Part shown: piece by piece, positions 23,086-35,869 of the stretch
Numbering within the stretch: the stretch's first letter is position 1
Layout of the letters: the number at the start of each line of letters is the position of its first letter
NCBI RefSeq assembly: GCF_921293095.1
Contig: NC_060247.1
Location: 56,889,111 to 56,953,110 of the forward strand
Origin: Ischnura elegans
Taxonomy: Eukaryota > Arthropoda > Insecta > Odonata > Coenagrionidae
Reading direction: 5' to 3'
Length of the DNA stretch: 64,000 bases
Position numbers and translations under genes: made by a program
The notes under the pieces: model-generated
The model's input: only the letters and a program-made list of their open reading frames with translations
Told to the model about the DNA's origin: nothing
Database searches by the model: none

Positions 23086-25283
23086 GCATCAAAGGTTGAT
23101 CGTTAAGTATTAACATAAAAGTATTGAAAATGGCCAGCACTTGGGTACAGATATACTGTACGAAGGTCAACAGGGTAAGTGTTCAAGCAACGTCTCCGAG
23201 CTGCATTCGCAGTCACCGTGGTGAGGCGTTTGAAGCGCTTATGTGGATTAGCCAGGGGCGTGGTTGAGAGACAGGACGTCACGCGGGTCGATTTGAGGGG
23301 ATTAGGGGACAAATGGGAGGAGCAGGAGCGGTAGTCCGCGATGCAGAGGAAGCCATCGATCTACGCACAACTAGAGTCATGAGGGGTGAAGGAAGGAATG
23401 GGGACTCTTTTATTTCAACTTTTTCGACACGAAATCCAGGGGACGTGACTTTATCTTTCGAGAGAAAAGGGATTTCCGAGGAGATGCTGGGGTGGACCAC
23501 ACAGGGACTGGGATCCGCCCTTGTGACACTGAGGATTTCTCGTGGCCATCCGTGTGAGCAGGAATACCCCATGCAGAGGGTACAATCCTCAGCCCATTTT
23601 ACCAGATGCGTGGCAGCTTGCTTCCTGCGAGTGAATACCTAGAAGTTTTCCCTCATCGAAGGAGAGTAATGTTGGTTTCATGTGTTATTAGTTGATTTTT
23701 ATCTTTACAGTTAATTTCAAACTTTTAAAGGGAATGGTTGTTATTCTGAAAATACCATCAGGAGGAAAATAGATTGTATTTGTTGATTGGAATCAGATAT
23801 TTCATTTTATCATAGATAGATGAGAAGACTGTTAGCGTTAATTGTTTTCCCTTCAGCTTCAGAGCTGGGGTTTGGAGAATTAATGTTCATAATTAGTGAT
23901 TTTAAATATGTGACTTTTTTCTGGGTAAGCAGTAGCAACCAATTATTTTGTTCCTTGAACATATTTTTTGGAGGAATATTGGTATCTGTATTTAATAAGT
24001 CACACAATGCACTAGATGAAAAATATCATCGTCATTTTTAAATAAAAAAGTAATAGATAAGAGATATTGTGTAAAAACGGATCGACTCGTTAAGTTAAAA
24101 GCAAATGATAATCCAGAATATGATGAGATGGATCGAATAAGCAGCAGAATTTCACGCCATGAGGTCCTTATCCATACTCTTGTCTCTGTATTATGTCACA
24201 AAATGAGTTAAATGTAATTTTAAAAATTATCACGGTACAGGTTCCATGATTTTCAGTCGGAAAAATTAGTGGAAACTATTCGGTTTTTGTAATGTGGTAT
24301 TTTTGAGCAATAGTAAACAAGCAAGATCGTTATCTAGAATGGTTTTTGAATGAATGTTTGTGCATAAAATTATGTTTTCGGGTCAATACTACAAATTATT
24401 TATGGGCGTTTGAATCAATCTTCTCTGACACAGATGTGGCTAATTCAGCTTTTTGCGATTTAAGGTTGAGGAGAAATCCGTGATGCTTATTTTACGGAAT
24501 CAGATCGAGGGCAACATTACATATATTTCATGATAAGCTTTTTTTGAAAGCCTAAAATAAGCGACTGGCACGCGTCCCGTCCTGGAGGAGGGAGATGGGA
24601 CGGGGTGGAGCACAAAAATAGGCCAAATATTGACACGAATTTCAATGGGAATGTATTCACTGAAAATATTTAAGTTATTTTATGAGGTTGGTTGAATGAG
24701 TACGTGAATTTTTGAATAAAAGATATTGTCAGGAAATAGTTTTTAGATCCACAATTTAGTCACCTTTTAGATCGATAGATTTAGTCCAACATTTTTTCCA
24801 ATTTTTCAGTTTCTTCTAAATAATAGCTTTTATCAAGGCCCTGAAAGTAGGCGTTCTTTTCAGTGATAACCTTTTGGTTTGATCCAAATCTCTCACCGCC
24901 CAGCCGTTTCTTCAGATTTGGAAATATACCGGATGGGGTTGCAGTTGGTGGCCTACAGATTTCAACTGTGTGCCATTTTTAAGTCAAAATATATAAATAA
25001 ATTGTTAGTTGTATTCCGTACGATAAATATATTTGTTTTGATTGTAATCAGTCTCTTCGAGAAAGTGTTCAGTATTTAGTAATTATTCTAGTAGTAGGAA
25101 AGTGATCGATCAATCGTAACAAATACAGGTTCACCTCCATGAGGTATATTTTTAGTCCAATGAAGACAAGGTAATTCCCAGAAACGAATTATACCTACCT
25201 GAAAAATACTTAAAAAATAATCGTATTAACAATCGAAAATACTGATCGAATGAACAATATTACAAATAGTACAATATGATTGT
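23086..25283. other. Intergenic stretch, nothing recognised
   Basis: 23150-23640 is GC-richer and has a 109-codon ORF (23313-23642) with no recognisable motif. The rest is AT-rich. Confidence 0.4.
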
Positions 25284-27016
25284 CAGTGGTGGCTCGTGAG
25301 TCAAATGCTGGGGGGGCGCAATCCACCGGGAGTTCATATTTTTTAATATTTCGTGTATTTTATTAAGTTTTTACGGCAATCTAGGAATTAAATTTTGTGA
25401 TGCCATATGTTCCGTTTTTTTCAACATAAATACCTAGTTTTCCTAATAAAGCTTGATTAATAAATACTTAATGCAGTAGACTCTCGGTCATACGGATCGG
25501 CTTAGTCCGGACTCTAGATTATACTGATCAATGATCTTGAAGAATAAAAATATATTTGCTGCGATATTTTGCAAATACAAACGAAAATACGTAACTCTAG
25601 GTTTTAGCGCCTACATTCTTCGTGCGAATATGCCCGCAATACACTTCTGTTGTTCGTTATGCAATCATGATGCGTTATTTGTCAAATCTATACAATATTT
25701 GCAATGATTTAGGTAGCAATGACACTTGTAACACCTGAGGAGGGAGGGGAGTGTCACTGACTTCCACTAGGCAACAAACACTAATAGAATGCACGCGCTT
25801 TGCTATGGCAGATGTAAACTTTGATTGCGGTGTTCGCGTTGCTTCTTGAATACAATATGATTTCAATCAATAATTAAACATATCTCACACATTTTTAACA
25901 AAATCTGAAATACTCACATTCCTTTAGATATATTGCAGAAGTCCATCTTTCTTTCCTTTTGTCCAGCAAAGTGATCAATTACACGTTCGTTGAAATCAGC
26001 GCCGGACAACAATTTCTTTCCGATTGAACACATGGCAAGGGTACTAGTCTATAATAAACAAGGGACTTAATAAACAAGGGACGACACAAAATAGGGCGAC
26101 GAAAAATACGACAAAAATTTTTTTTTCCCTAAAACAAAAACGAGCACTTCTTGACATTCATTGAATGACTCTATTTAAAGTCACGTTTTACGGGTTAAAT
26201 CATGTTCAATCCTTCACCCTATCACGCACGCACCTATTTCTTAAATTATAAATCAGTGGGGAATGTTAACTGATTTTTCCCAATACTGCAGGTCTTTTGA
26301 TAAATTTATCTGAAAAATAGGTTCCGCATTTCTAATCATCGGGAAGATATGAATACATTGTTAAGGCCTAAATATTATAATATTAGTTTCCCCAAGGTTC
26401 TTGAAATTCGTAATCATAACAGAACTGTGGCAAATACTCGAGAATAGTTTTCCTACGTCAATACGGCCTTTAACTGGTTGGATTTTATGTGTTCCGGAAT
26501 TCAAACGCCCAAAAACGCAAGCATAATGAGATAGTTTATTTTCTGTAGCAATACCTATCAGTAATTAAAAATTAAAATCGTATAACTACACCCAGTACAG
26601 TGACCATTCTGATTCCGTAGGTCCCTTTTCTGTGGCAGCACCAAGTAGACGCCAGATTATACGCCCGCCGGGCGGCGCAGCGATGTCAACTCACTCGTCG
26701 CTCTGCGCATTCTCGGACGACATAAGGCACAACGTTAGACGCGTCATAGCACCAGCGGCACCCACCACTACCACTCTCCATATAAATGCATGGGGATGGA
26801 TTGGGACGTTCTGGCCAGCGCCTCACGGCTACAAATACGAACTTCTCGCGCTATTTCTTTTCGCGTTTTTCCTACACTTTAAATGTATGCGACTGAAAAA
26901 ACACTCTGATTAATTAGATGTATAATTATAAATTAATGGATATTTTTTTTTTTTTAACTTTTTCAAATATTTAGGAGGGGCGGCGTCCGAGAGTCCTTAT
27001 GGGCAAGCCGCCACTG
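25284..27016. mobile_element. hAT element 5, 1.7 kb
   Basis: Starts CAGTGGTGGCTCGTGAG and ends in the complement of CAGTGGCGGCTTGCCCAT. Flanked by a perfect 8-bp duplication, ATGATTGT (25276-25283 and 27017-27024). At 1733 bp it is long for a MITE but too short for an intact hAT transposase, and I find no transposase motif. A GC-rich block at 26620-26830 sits inside. The element also carries a pogo/Tigger-like terminus near 25472, suggesting a nested insertion or captured sequence. Confidence 0.85.
25472..25530 (+). repeat. pogo/Tigger-like terminal sequence nested in hAT element 5
   Basis: CAGTAGACTCTCGGTCATAC, then CGGATCGG and CTTAGTCCGGACTCTAG, resembles the repeated CGGTTATCCGGATC-type termini of pogo-like elements. 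No matching right end was found, so it is at best a fragment. Confidence 0.35.
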
Positions 27017-27024
27017 ATGATTGT

Positions 27025-30000
27025 ATGTCATTGAAGTCCTCTGCCAAGTATGACCATTATAAATTGAGGCAGAGTTTTATTAATGCAATCGAACGTGTAA
27101 TGCGATCATTTCTATTACGTGCATCGGTACATAGTATTGCAATCTTAAGATTTGTGTATTGCAGCCCTCCATTTATCCGTATGCCAAGCTAGTTCTTTTC
27201 CTCCCTCACGCTCTTATTCCCCGTATCATCCCTGCTATTTTCCATAATCATATCGGGGTGGATAGATTTCTTTTTCTATATAGGCATTTCTAATTACACA
27301 AGATAAAATATCAAAGGTCTAACGTTATAAAATTGCAATTCATGTATGTAAATTCACTTTTAAAAAATTAATGAAATACTTTTTTTACCGATGCCTAAAA
27401 TTTAGACATTCTTAATCACCGGATGTTTTGCATTACTCAAATTATGATTCATTCATATGAAAACACCGTGAGGGAAGTGGTGTTCTCGGAGAAGAATCAG
27501 TTCATTTTTAAAAATACCTCTCCGCAGTTTAGACTGCTCTTCCTTTTTGATGGATGGGAATATGAAAATCCACTCCGCCTCTCTTAATGGCCGTCCATTA
27601 TACAGAAGTTAGGGCTCTATGTCGACTTGAGCGATACGTTTTTCCGGGGAAAGAATGGGAGGCGAGGATGTTCTCGCGCTCACAAACAGAATGTGTGGAA
27701 GGAAGAGGTGGGTGGAATATTTGGGGTGTAAGGAGGAATGGGTTCGGCTGTTTTATTGGCAAGATGACGGCAAGAGTGGAAGTCCACGAGAGTGAGTCGT
27801 CAACAGACTAGAGAAGAGAAAGGATGTCGGGAAGAGGGAAGTGTGTTCTCTTGACAATCGGATCTAAAAGCTAAAACGGAGTGGATTGAAGAGGCTCCCA
27901 AGGGCAGTATTAGTTTGGAGAGTCTCAGAGAGGATGGAAATAAGTTACAGGGATAGGATAGTTGAAACACAAGGGTAAACCAGCGACTAAACTAGGAAAC
28001 AACTTCGGGGGTTGTCAATGGTTCATTGAAAACTTTTCTGTTATTTTTGCTGGTCTCGTAATGAAATTTTTTCCTCGAAACTATGGAATATGAGGAATAT
28101 AAGGCTGGCAATGTACAAAATTTTCTAATGATTACCTCAAAAAGAATATTTTCCGAATCCCATTTTGATCTCGGGCATGGATTTAAAAGTGCTTGATATC
28201 TCCCAGAACAACAATGGCAATGAGACAGTGAAAGGTTTAAACTTATGCTAATAGCGTGTCTGACAGATTTCGGAATTCGTTTTCCCGAAAATCTGCTTTC
28301 AGTAGGTATGCTAAATGTTCAAATGCCTTGTTTCACGTGCGAATAAATTAGCTATGCAAATGCATGACGCCTACGTTCCGGAATTACTTATGTAGTCAGG
28401 TAAAGTAATGCACATATTTTGTCAGAGAAAGTTTTAAATACCAAAAAGACTCATTTTCTATCATAGGGTTCCAGCACCTTTTATACGCAAAAATTCCCAT
28501 GTAGTTAAAAAAATTACTCGATATCCTTTTCACCTCTTATGCTTATTCTCTTGTGCGCCTCATCGATCTTACACATCGTCCTTATTTGTATAATATACTT
28601 AGATCCCCCTTCTTGAATATTCATTTTATGAGAAAAAAACCTTTAAGATGATGAAGTTTATTGACAGAAAAATGGTTAATTCGGTTGTGTTCGTGCAACA
28701 CAATCGAATTAAACATATTCTTTAACAATTTCACGTCATAGAGAAACAATTGGAAGAGGCAACTTTTGATGGCGTATGATTGTGTTATTTTCCTCATTTG
28801 GAATGCATGAACTATCGTATTTCCCCGCTAATCGTGCGAATTGACGTGAAAGATATTATCCTTGCTCCCTCATCTAGAGGGAGTAGTTCCGTCCATTTGG
28901 GAAGAATGGTTTCCCAACCCCTCTTCCTTTGTTTTCTTTGGGGTCGCTTTTCTCTCGGCCTCACTCAGAAACTCTTTTTTCACCTCTCCACTCTATCCCC
29001 ATGGACTTCGTTTCAGTGTTTGTGTTCTGTGACTATCCAGGCAGTGTATACAATCCCATACTGACTTTAGCTTCTATTTCCAAGTGTTTCCATTGATAAA
29101 GTCGCCTAACCTACGCTTGGAAAATTGAGGAAAATAGTCTCTAGAACTGGAGAGAAGAAAAAACTATTTTAAATCCTTGTATTTGGCGCTAAGAGCTTAA
29201 ACTGGCGAAATTACAAAAAGTAGTTCACTCATGAAATAAGTGAAGTTATCATTATTTCTGCTCGTCAACAATACGTCGTTGGCCTTCCAATCCATCTATA
29301 TATTGTGTGTAATAATTCCCTTTCCTTCAAAATCCCATATCGAACATCTGAAGTCTATTTTTATCTTCATTCAATGTATAATTATTCCTAAATAGTAGAT
29401 TTCTATCGGATCAAATTGATGAACTTCATATCAAATACATTATTATGTAGCCTTCTGATTTTTGTGTCGTCTTTCAAGAGTAATTCTTATTTTAGGAATA
29501 CATCATTCTCTAGCCTCTCCATAAAACCTGGTATTTAAAGTTTATAAAGGATCATACTATTGCCCAACCATTACTGTGCCAAAATTTTCTTTTCAGATTC
29601 GATCTCCTTCTTCTCTTTTCAAAGAGTTTCCAAATTCCGTAAACGATACGTCGTTCTTTTTTCTTTCTGTCTGGTGTGGGTGCCACCTCTTTTTTCCACC
29701 ATAGTCTCATTCCGAACAATTTAAGTCTATTTTTATCTCCTTACTTCAGGTTTAAACGACCATGTTTTTGTAGATAAAAATGAGCACCTCGAAAAAATAG
29801 CGAAAGGTTTAAAAGTTTAGCGAAAGGTTTAAAACATTTGGAAGTTTTTTTTCATTAGCATCGAAAAGAACGTGAAAAATCGTACTACGTCATGAGATAA
29901 CAGAGTGGAAAGCAGCATCAAACCAATATTACTATTGTTGAACTGTGACGATGATGATGACTATGGTTTATATATTTTTAAGGAGTATTCCGAAATCGAC

Positions 30001-30419
30001 TTTTCGAAAAAAAATGGTCAAAAACGTTTTGCGCAAGTCCTGCTGGGGCCATAATTGAGTGAAACTGATTATGTTAATCTACATTCTGTAATTTATTCTG
30101 GGTTTTATGTTTATTAGTGACGTATTGAAATAAATATCTTGTGATTTTTCACGGAAAAAATTTTTCGATGTTTATACATCATATTCAAGATAGCAACGTC
30201 GAAACCTTGAGTGGAATAAATTTTATATCGGCGGAAAATTGCAAAATTTAATTTAAATATGGTAAAATTCCACTCCATCACGCTTGGATCTTCGAATATT
30301 ATAATTTACGTTGACTATTCATCTTCTTTGACCTCACATCCTGCGAAAAATGATCGCATCAAATCTTAAGAAATTAAGTTACGTTCGGTCGTATTTATGT
30401 CGCACGAAAAGTGTAAACC
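27025..30419. other. Intergenic stretch, nothing coding recognised
   Basis: AT-rich apart from a mildly GC-richer part at 27550-27900. Contains a 16-bp hairpin at 28676-28712. No exon, tRNA or element could be supported. Confidence 0.4.
28676..28712. other. Hairpin with 16-bp arms
   Basis: Arms TTAATTCGGTTGTGTT and AACACAATCGAATTAA (one mismatch) flank a 5-nt loop. It could be a short cruciform or a remnant of a transposon end. No T-run or gene lies beside it. Confidence 0.5.
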
Positions 30420-31140
30420 ACGCGTTTATACACTTCACCCCATTGCTCCATCACCATTGTCCTCACCCTCGTCTCTTTCTAAGTCCTTCTCCTCCTTGAT
30501 CTCCCGCACCTCTCTCGCCTGTACTATTCCTAGCGAGAGAGCCGAACGTGTCTTCATCTCATAAAAAAATACCAAAGCCTTCCTCCCCTCCTTTCAGCCG
30601 CCACCCCCGCTTGCTTTCCCACATTCTCACCTCTCCCCCTGCATCCCCTCTTGCCCACCCCATATATTCCCCCTTCCGGTCCACCCCACCCCCTCCTCCC
30701 CGCGTAAGAAGAGCGCATATGAGAGGGTGGGCCGGTGGAGGCTGTAGTTCGCATCGGGGAGAGGTTAAACGGCCCCCTATTAACTTAAAAGAACATCTCC
30801 TTCCGTTAGCCGCGCTTGTGCATCATGCCCTCATCCCACTCTTGAAGAACGCGGGGTAGGGGAGGAAACCACCCCATCTAACCCGTGGCGGCGTCGAATG
30901 GGGAGCGTCTCCGTGGGGTCGTCTTGGTTTCGGGTCGGTCGAGTGCTGAGGATACGTGCTACGTGGACAAAGTGAGATGCGTCGTCGCGTCTTCCGTCTC
31001 TATCTTTCTCGTCCACCCCTTGCTGCTCCCACTCTCTTTAACTTCTCAAACGGAGAGTGGTGTCGCCGAGGGTGAATGACGCGGGTATTTTTGGGGGAGG
31101 ATTGCGAGGGGCGAAGGGATGCCGGAGGTCTTTTACGGGA
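30420..31140. other. GC- and CpG-rich island
   Basis: Clearly richer in G, C and CpG than its surroundings. A pyrimidine-rich left half (30460-30710) leads into a CpG-dense right half (30890-31090). Such islands in insect DNA may mark a promoter or enhancer, but no exon or core promoter motif is readable, so the role is open. ORFs here are low-complexity Pro/Ser/Arg frames. Confidence 0.4.
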
Positions 31141-33059
31141 TGCACACGAAATGGTTTGGGGTGCTACTAGAAAAATCTGAGGATAGGTGGCGCCAGGATT
31201 GTGAGTAGGTCGGTGTCTGTGAATTCCTTACCGAAATTTTGTAATAAATACCGTTTACGAATATCTGAGGATTATGAATATGAGGAGGTTTATGAATATA
31301 TGGGGATTTTTTTCGGTTTAAATAACGCATTAAAAATTAATTATTTATGACAATATTATTATTTATCATATCATATATTATTATCAAAACAATTCATAAT
31401 GAAATGTGGAAATTTTCAGAAGTAAATTTTTCCTAGGCTTTTTTTCCGAATAAAAAATAAAAGGACGTACTAATTCGGATCTTTTATCATGGGGTTAACT
31501 ATATGTACTCAATCTACATTTGGACCCTGGAGAGGAGTAAATTTTCCCGATTCCAATTGAAGGAGCTATGTGTTTGTGTTGATTGGTCGTTTCCTTCCTT
31601 TTTCTTTTAATTTTCTTTCCATTTTTCTCTTCCTTTTTCTTTGCATATCCGGCCTCACATGCAATGATACAAAAATCATCAAAGGCAATAGAGCTTTATC
31701 TTAATAACTACTGAGTGTTGCTGTTTTTTTTAACTAGGTGGCATGTTTAAGAAAATTTTTGTCATAATTGTTTATTTTAATATTTCAAAATTATTATTAA
31801 ATTAGTAAATTTCGGGTGCTGATGGTTGGCTAATTATCCCAAGCCTTACAACTTGTTTTCATTTATTTTTAACCTACCAGTATATATCCCTTTTAATTAA
31901 TTCCATCTTTCAGACGATATAGGATGTGATTTACTGTTGCAATGGATTTCTGTAAGTATATCATTAACTCAGCAAATGGCTAGCAATTTTTATTTCCTCA
32001 TTCGTTATTGGTTAAACAAATTCTACGGTGATTCGATGTTGACAATAAATTACAATTATTCTTAAGTATTAGACGCCCAATTATTGAATACATTATTAAC
32101 TTACTAAGCAATTATAACTGTACTAAATGTTGCCCATGATGGTTCAATATTTTTAGGAAATGATCAATATCTCCTTGTTTAGTACCTTCTGTTTCATCAA
32201 CTCATGGGGTATTTCCTGTCGGTAAGCCTCACTTTTAGAGAAATCTTTGAACTTGACCTCGATGTTTCTTTCAGCGTATCACCTACGTGAGACTGTTGAT
32301 AGTGAGAGATTTTTTTAGCACCTCTTCTATATATCAGAGCATCCATCTGCGGAAAGCGCTGTTGTCGGAAACATGAGCGACTGCAACTCGGATGACAACT
32401 TCGTATCGCTGCGACTTGTGTGACTTTCTGGAGATCTGCACCAGGGTACGAGGATGATTCAGTGGGGCGACGAGAACCCTGAACATTGAAGAATCGGGGT
32501 AGTTTAACGGGAGACTGGAAAGAATTCCAAAGGGATTGGGATGGAAGAAAGGAAGTTTATGCCACTGGTAGTCGTTTTCTCGTGGCAGTGACGGAGGGGG
32601 GATGTGGGGACATATCTCGTTCACGAGGGGATATTACGCAGACACCGGCGTCTTCCCTATGGTGTTTAACTTTTTTTCCCCCGCGGGAAAAACAGAAGAG
32701 TCTGAGACTCGTCCCCTGCGGTGACTATACGCGTCCCCCGTTGTTAGTACTCAATTTACGACACGTTGAACAGCTCGGATGCTAATTTCCTCTCTCGCCC
32801 TGCCCACTCGTTAGAAATCGGGGATGGTTAACGTTCCCCGTGCCCAACATTGATGTGTGTTTCTATTGAAACCAGGTCTCACATCTTCTGAGGTATGTTA
32901 AACCTCTTTCTTGGATAGTTATTCTTTTCTAATTTCAGTGTCGAAGAATGAAACCATAGATTATAGGTAGGAAAGTCCATTCTCAAAAATAGTGAAATTT
33001 ATTTAATACTAGAAACTATACTCATACTAATGCTCAACTGGGGCGAAAAAATCAAGGAA
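31141..33059. other. Intergenic stretch, nothing recognised
   Basis: AT-rich, with a GC-richer patch at 32340-32800 holding overlapping unsupported ORFs. Confidence 0.4.
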
Positions 33060-33150
33060 AGATAATAATATAATAATAATTTATTTACTCCTACATTTTG
33101 ATTTTACAGCTGAATACAAGAGAAGAAAGAGAAGGAGCCTTAGCTGGTCT
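33060..33150 (-). repeat. Possible LINE 3' tail, minus strand
   Basis: On the minus strand, CAGCTGTAAAATCAAAATG, then GTAGGAGTAAATAAATTATT and TATTATTATC: a short 3' UTR-like stretch ending in a trinucleotide tail. No coding part seen. Confidence 0.3.
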
Positions 33151-33659
33151 CCAAGGTAATAAGATCAGAATTGAGCCACCATCAAATGACAAAATGTATG
33201 CCAATAAAAAAAATAATGCAGTAAATGATACATGAGTGTTTTAAATAAATAACATCAAAATAAATTTTCAATTATTTCTTACTAGAAAAGCCAGTCTTTG
33301 GTAAGTCGTAACATTTTATTTGGTGATTTAATTTATTTTAATTTTAGCGGGAAACGTTTATATAATGTTAACCTTGGTCTGTTTGTTAGTACACATGACT
33401 CACTCCTTAATTTAAATCTGTATTTAACACATCCACTCGGCATACTGCTACTTGTGGCTTAAAACAATTTTAGGACTTATAATTCGAATAAATACAAATA
33501 CCTTAGTGGCAACAAGGCATTTGAATTCATTAAGCAAAGATATAGTTAATACGTCTTCAAAGTAGATAAAATTATCTTGATATAATGATGACAATGCCCT
33601 TTTATTGGTATAATGCTGGAATTTTTAGCTATTTGCTTTGCTTTTATTGATATACTGCA

Positions 33660-33725
33660 GCAGAGGCAGAAACCTCGACGAAGATCCTGTGGGTCATTGG
33701 ATGTATTAAATAATCCTTGTAGTGC
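33660..33725 (+). repeat. ~65-bp direct repeat, uninterrupted copy
   Basis: CTCGACGAAGATCCTGTGGG, then TCATTGGATGTATTAAATAA, is repeated at 34231-34279, where a hAT element has inserted at GGATGTAT and the repeat resumes at 34547. Confidence 0.65.
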
Positions 33726-34230
33726 TTGCGTGTCAAACACTCACCATCAATTTGGCTCAGAATAAATTTTTGTAATTGATCATAATTTGATACAATGTGG
33801 TTAACTACCTCATGACACACATATAATAAAAATGTTTCAATTCCAAGCATGGTGAAACTCTCATTTTTAATAAACAGGCATATGGTGGAGCAGCAAATGC
33901 TCACCACTGATTAGCTAACGACGTGTTAAAATTCTGTATGTAATCGAGAAAAACTGTGACAACTAAATGCATTTAACCATAAAATCTGAAAAACTCTTAA
34001 TTATTTATTAATTGATTATAATTTCACTCTTTCCCTTAAAGAAAACTCTTATCTTCGAAACGGAAAGTTCGTTAGTGAAGGATTGCCATTGTTGCCATAA
34101 AAATTATTATTTTGACGAGAGTATAATACGAGTAGGCTGAAAGTCGCAAAATAAAGGCTTTGTATAGTTGTGTTTCCATGGATTGAACTTTCAGCTGTGA
34201 TAAAGTAGATACGTTTTCTCTACTACTCAT

Positions 34231-34570
34231 AAGCAGAGGCATTACCCTCGACGAAGATCCCGTAGGTCATTGGATGTATCAGTGGCGTAACTATGGGTGG
34301 ATGAGGGGATAGATCCCCCCCACCCCCAAAGCCTCGGAGAAATAAAAAAAATTAACTATTGTCTAATTTTGACATTTAATAACTGTATCTGCTTAAAGTT
34401 AAATTTTTAGTGTCAAAAAGATGTAAAATGTATTTCCACTCAAGTCATTTTTCGAAATTTTTCCCGGACCCCCCGTTACCTGGGAGAGGGATCGCCAACC
34501 TAGGCCATTCCAACCCCTCGGAAGCATATTCTTAGTTATGCCACTGGGATGTATCAAATAATCTTTACCT
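34231..34570 (+). repeat. ~65-bp direct repeat, copy split by hAT element 3
   Basis: Shares CCTCGACGAAGATCC and GGTCATTGGATGTAT with 33660-33725. The hAT insertion at 34280-34546 divides it, and the intact copy shows the empty site. Confidence 0.6.
34280..34546. mobile_element. Non-autonomous hAT element 3
   Basis: 267 bp, starts CAGTGGCGTAACTATGGG, ends in the complement of CAGTGGCATAACTAAG, with a perfect 8-bp duplication GGATGTAT (34272-34279 and 34547-34554). Same family as hAT element 1 at 6476, reverse orientation. The related empty site is preserved at about 33700. Confidence 0.9.
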
Positions 34571-34597
34571 ACTATCATAAAATCACACAGGGCTTTA

Positions 34598-34868
34598 AAT
34601 AAATCGGCCACGGTGGCGGCGGGGATAAGTCCTCGCCTACCATGCCGAAGGTTGCGAGTCCCACCTGGATAGGTTGCCCCTTTCAAGACATGGGTATGTG
34701 TAATCGTCTGTTGTTGATTGTTTAAACTCCCGATGTAAAGGCCTCATTATGCTGTTTTCGGGGGTTATCGAAATAAATAAATAAACAAATAAATAAATAA
34801 CTCAATAAATGAATAAATTAATAAACAAACAAATAAATAAATAAATAAATAAATAAAGAAATAAATTT
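34598..34868 (+). repeat. tRNA-derived SINE with AAAT tail
   Basis: Head CGGCCACGGTGGCGGCGGGG (A-box region) and GAAGGTTGCGAGTCCCACC (B box), then a body with CCCGATGTAAAGGCC and GGGGGTTATCGAAATAAAT, ending in a ~95-bp tail of AAAT/AAAC units. A standard SINE layout, plus strand. Confidence 0.75.
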
Positions 34869-35208
34869 CAAATAACCCATTCTCGTGAGCATCGTGCAGG
34901 AAATTTGTGCGTTGTCCTTCGGCAAAGGCCGTCACGTGATCCCATTCAATTCTATTCCCGTTTCCGTTCTCCTTCCGCGTCTCTTTCCTCCAAACCGACC
35001 CACCATCCCCCTCCCTCGCTGCCAGTCCATTCAGTTACTGCTCGGGAGAGGAGAGACCCGTGTCCCTCCGTGGAGGTCATCGGCAGATGGTGCCTTGGGA
35101 AGTGATCCGTGAAAATGCTACACAGCCCTCCACGACGCAAGAGCCCCTCATCCCATCTATAAGGAAAACGCTCTCAGCTAACTGAGGCCACTCCTCCAAC
35201 TTACAACA
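34869..35208. other. GC-richer stretch between SINE and MITE
   Basis: Pyrimidine-rich with several CpGs. Overlapping unsupported ORFs on both strands. Nothing recognised. Confidence 0.35.
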
Positions 35209-35869
35209 GGGTAGTTTCCTTCATCAAAGAAACCGAAAGGCATTGATTGCGATTCGTTACCCACCATCAGTGTATTCATAATATACAAATTATTTGGTTT
35301 TAGATATCTCAGTTTAGACGAATGGCAATGGTCAATTTTATCCTAATTTGAAAAAGGCCAGATTGGTACCCATGCGATGCCACTCCACGTGACGTCACAG
35401 GGATCTAAATCCTATACGATTAGTCAGGAGTTTTACATGGTCTGTGATTACTAATGCATGCATATGGCACAGAGCTCAGGGAAACATGTCTTAATAATCA
35501 CCTATTTAAACTGGCTAAGGTCGGAAAGTTTCCTTCGTTTGATAGGGTATTAGTAATCCTTATTTAAGCCAAACGCTATCTGCTAGCAGAGTACTCTACT
35601 ACCTGCTGGCAGCCTGCATTGTATCAGCGCTCATAGCCTCGCACCAAGGTGGCCTCACGCAGCGGCAGCCGGAACCAGAACGACGTCACACGGGAGTTTT
35701 CCCAGCATTCATACTTACCCGTCACGTTTTCGCGCTCTTGAAAATTTTCACTTTTCATTTAATCGTGAAAAATAAATATCGTCATTTAAAAATCTAAAAG
35801 CGTGAAATACGTAATCCAGGAGTTATAATCTTTCGATTTAGGCATTAAAAAATAAATAGGAAACCCACC
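35209..35869 (+). mobile_element. ~660-bp MITE, copy 2
   Basis: Same orientation as copy 1, with termini GGGTAGTTTCCTTC and GGAAACCCACC. Shares the CACGTGACGTCAC block (about 35387-35399). The left TA is not preserved. No coding capacity. Confidence 0.8.

Noticed and set aside
30548-31079. Several ORFs in the GC-rich island
   Set aside because: High GC lowers stop frequency on both strands. Low-complexity composition, no motif.
34598-34680. tRNA-like box A/box B pair read as a tRNA gene
   Set aside because: Acceptor and D stems do not pair, and a non-tRNA body with an AAAT tail follows; it is a SINE. The same reasoning applies at 12255, 15000, 17780 and 55398.
34772-34868. AAAT/AAAC run as an independent microsatellite or array
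   Set aside because: It is best explained as the tail of the SINE at 34598. No CRISPR-like spacer structure is present here or anywhere in the window.
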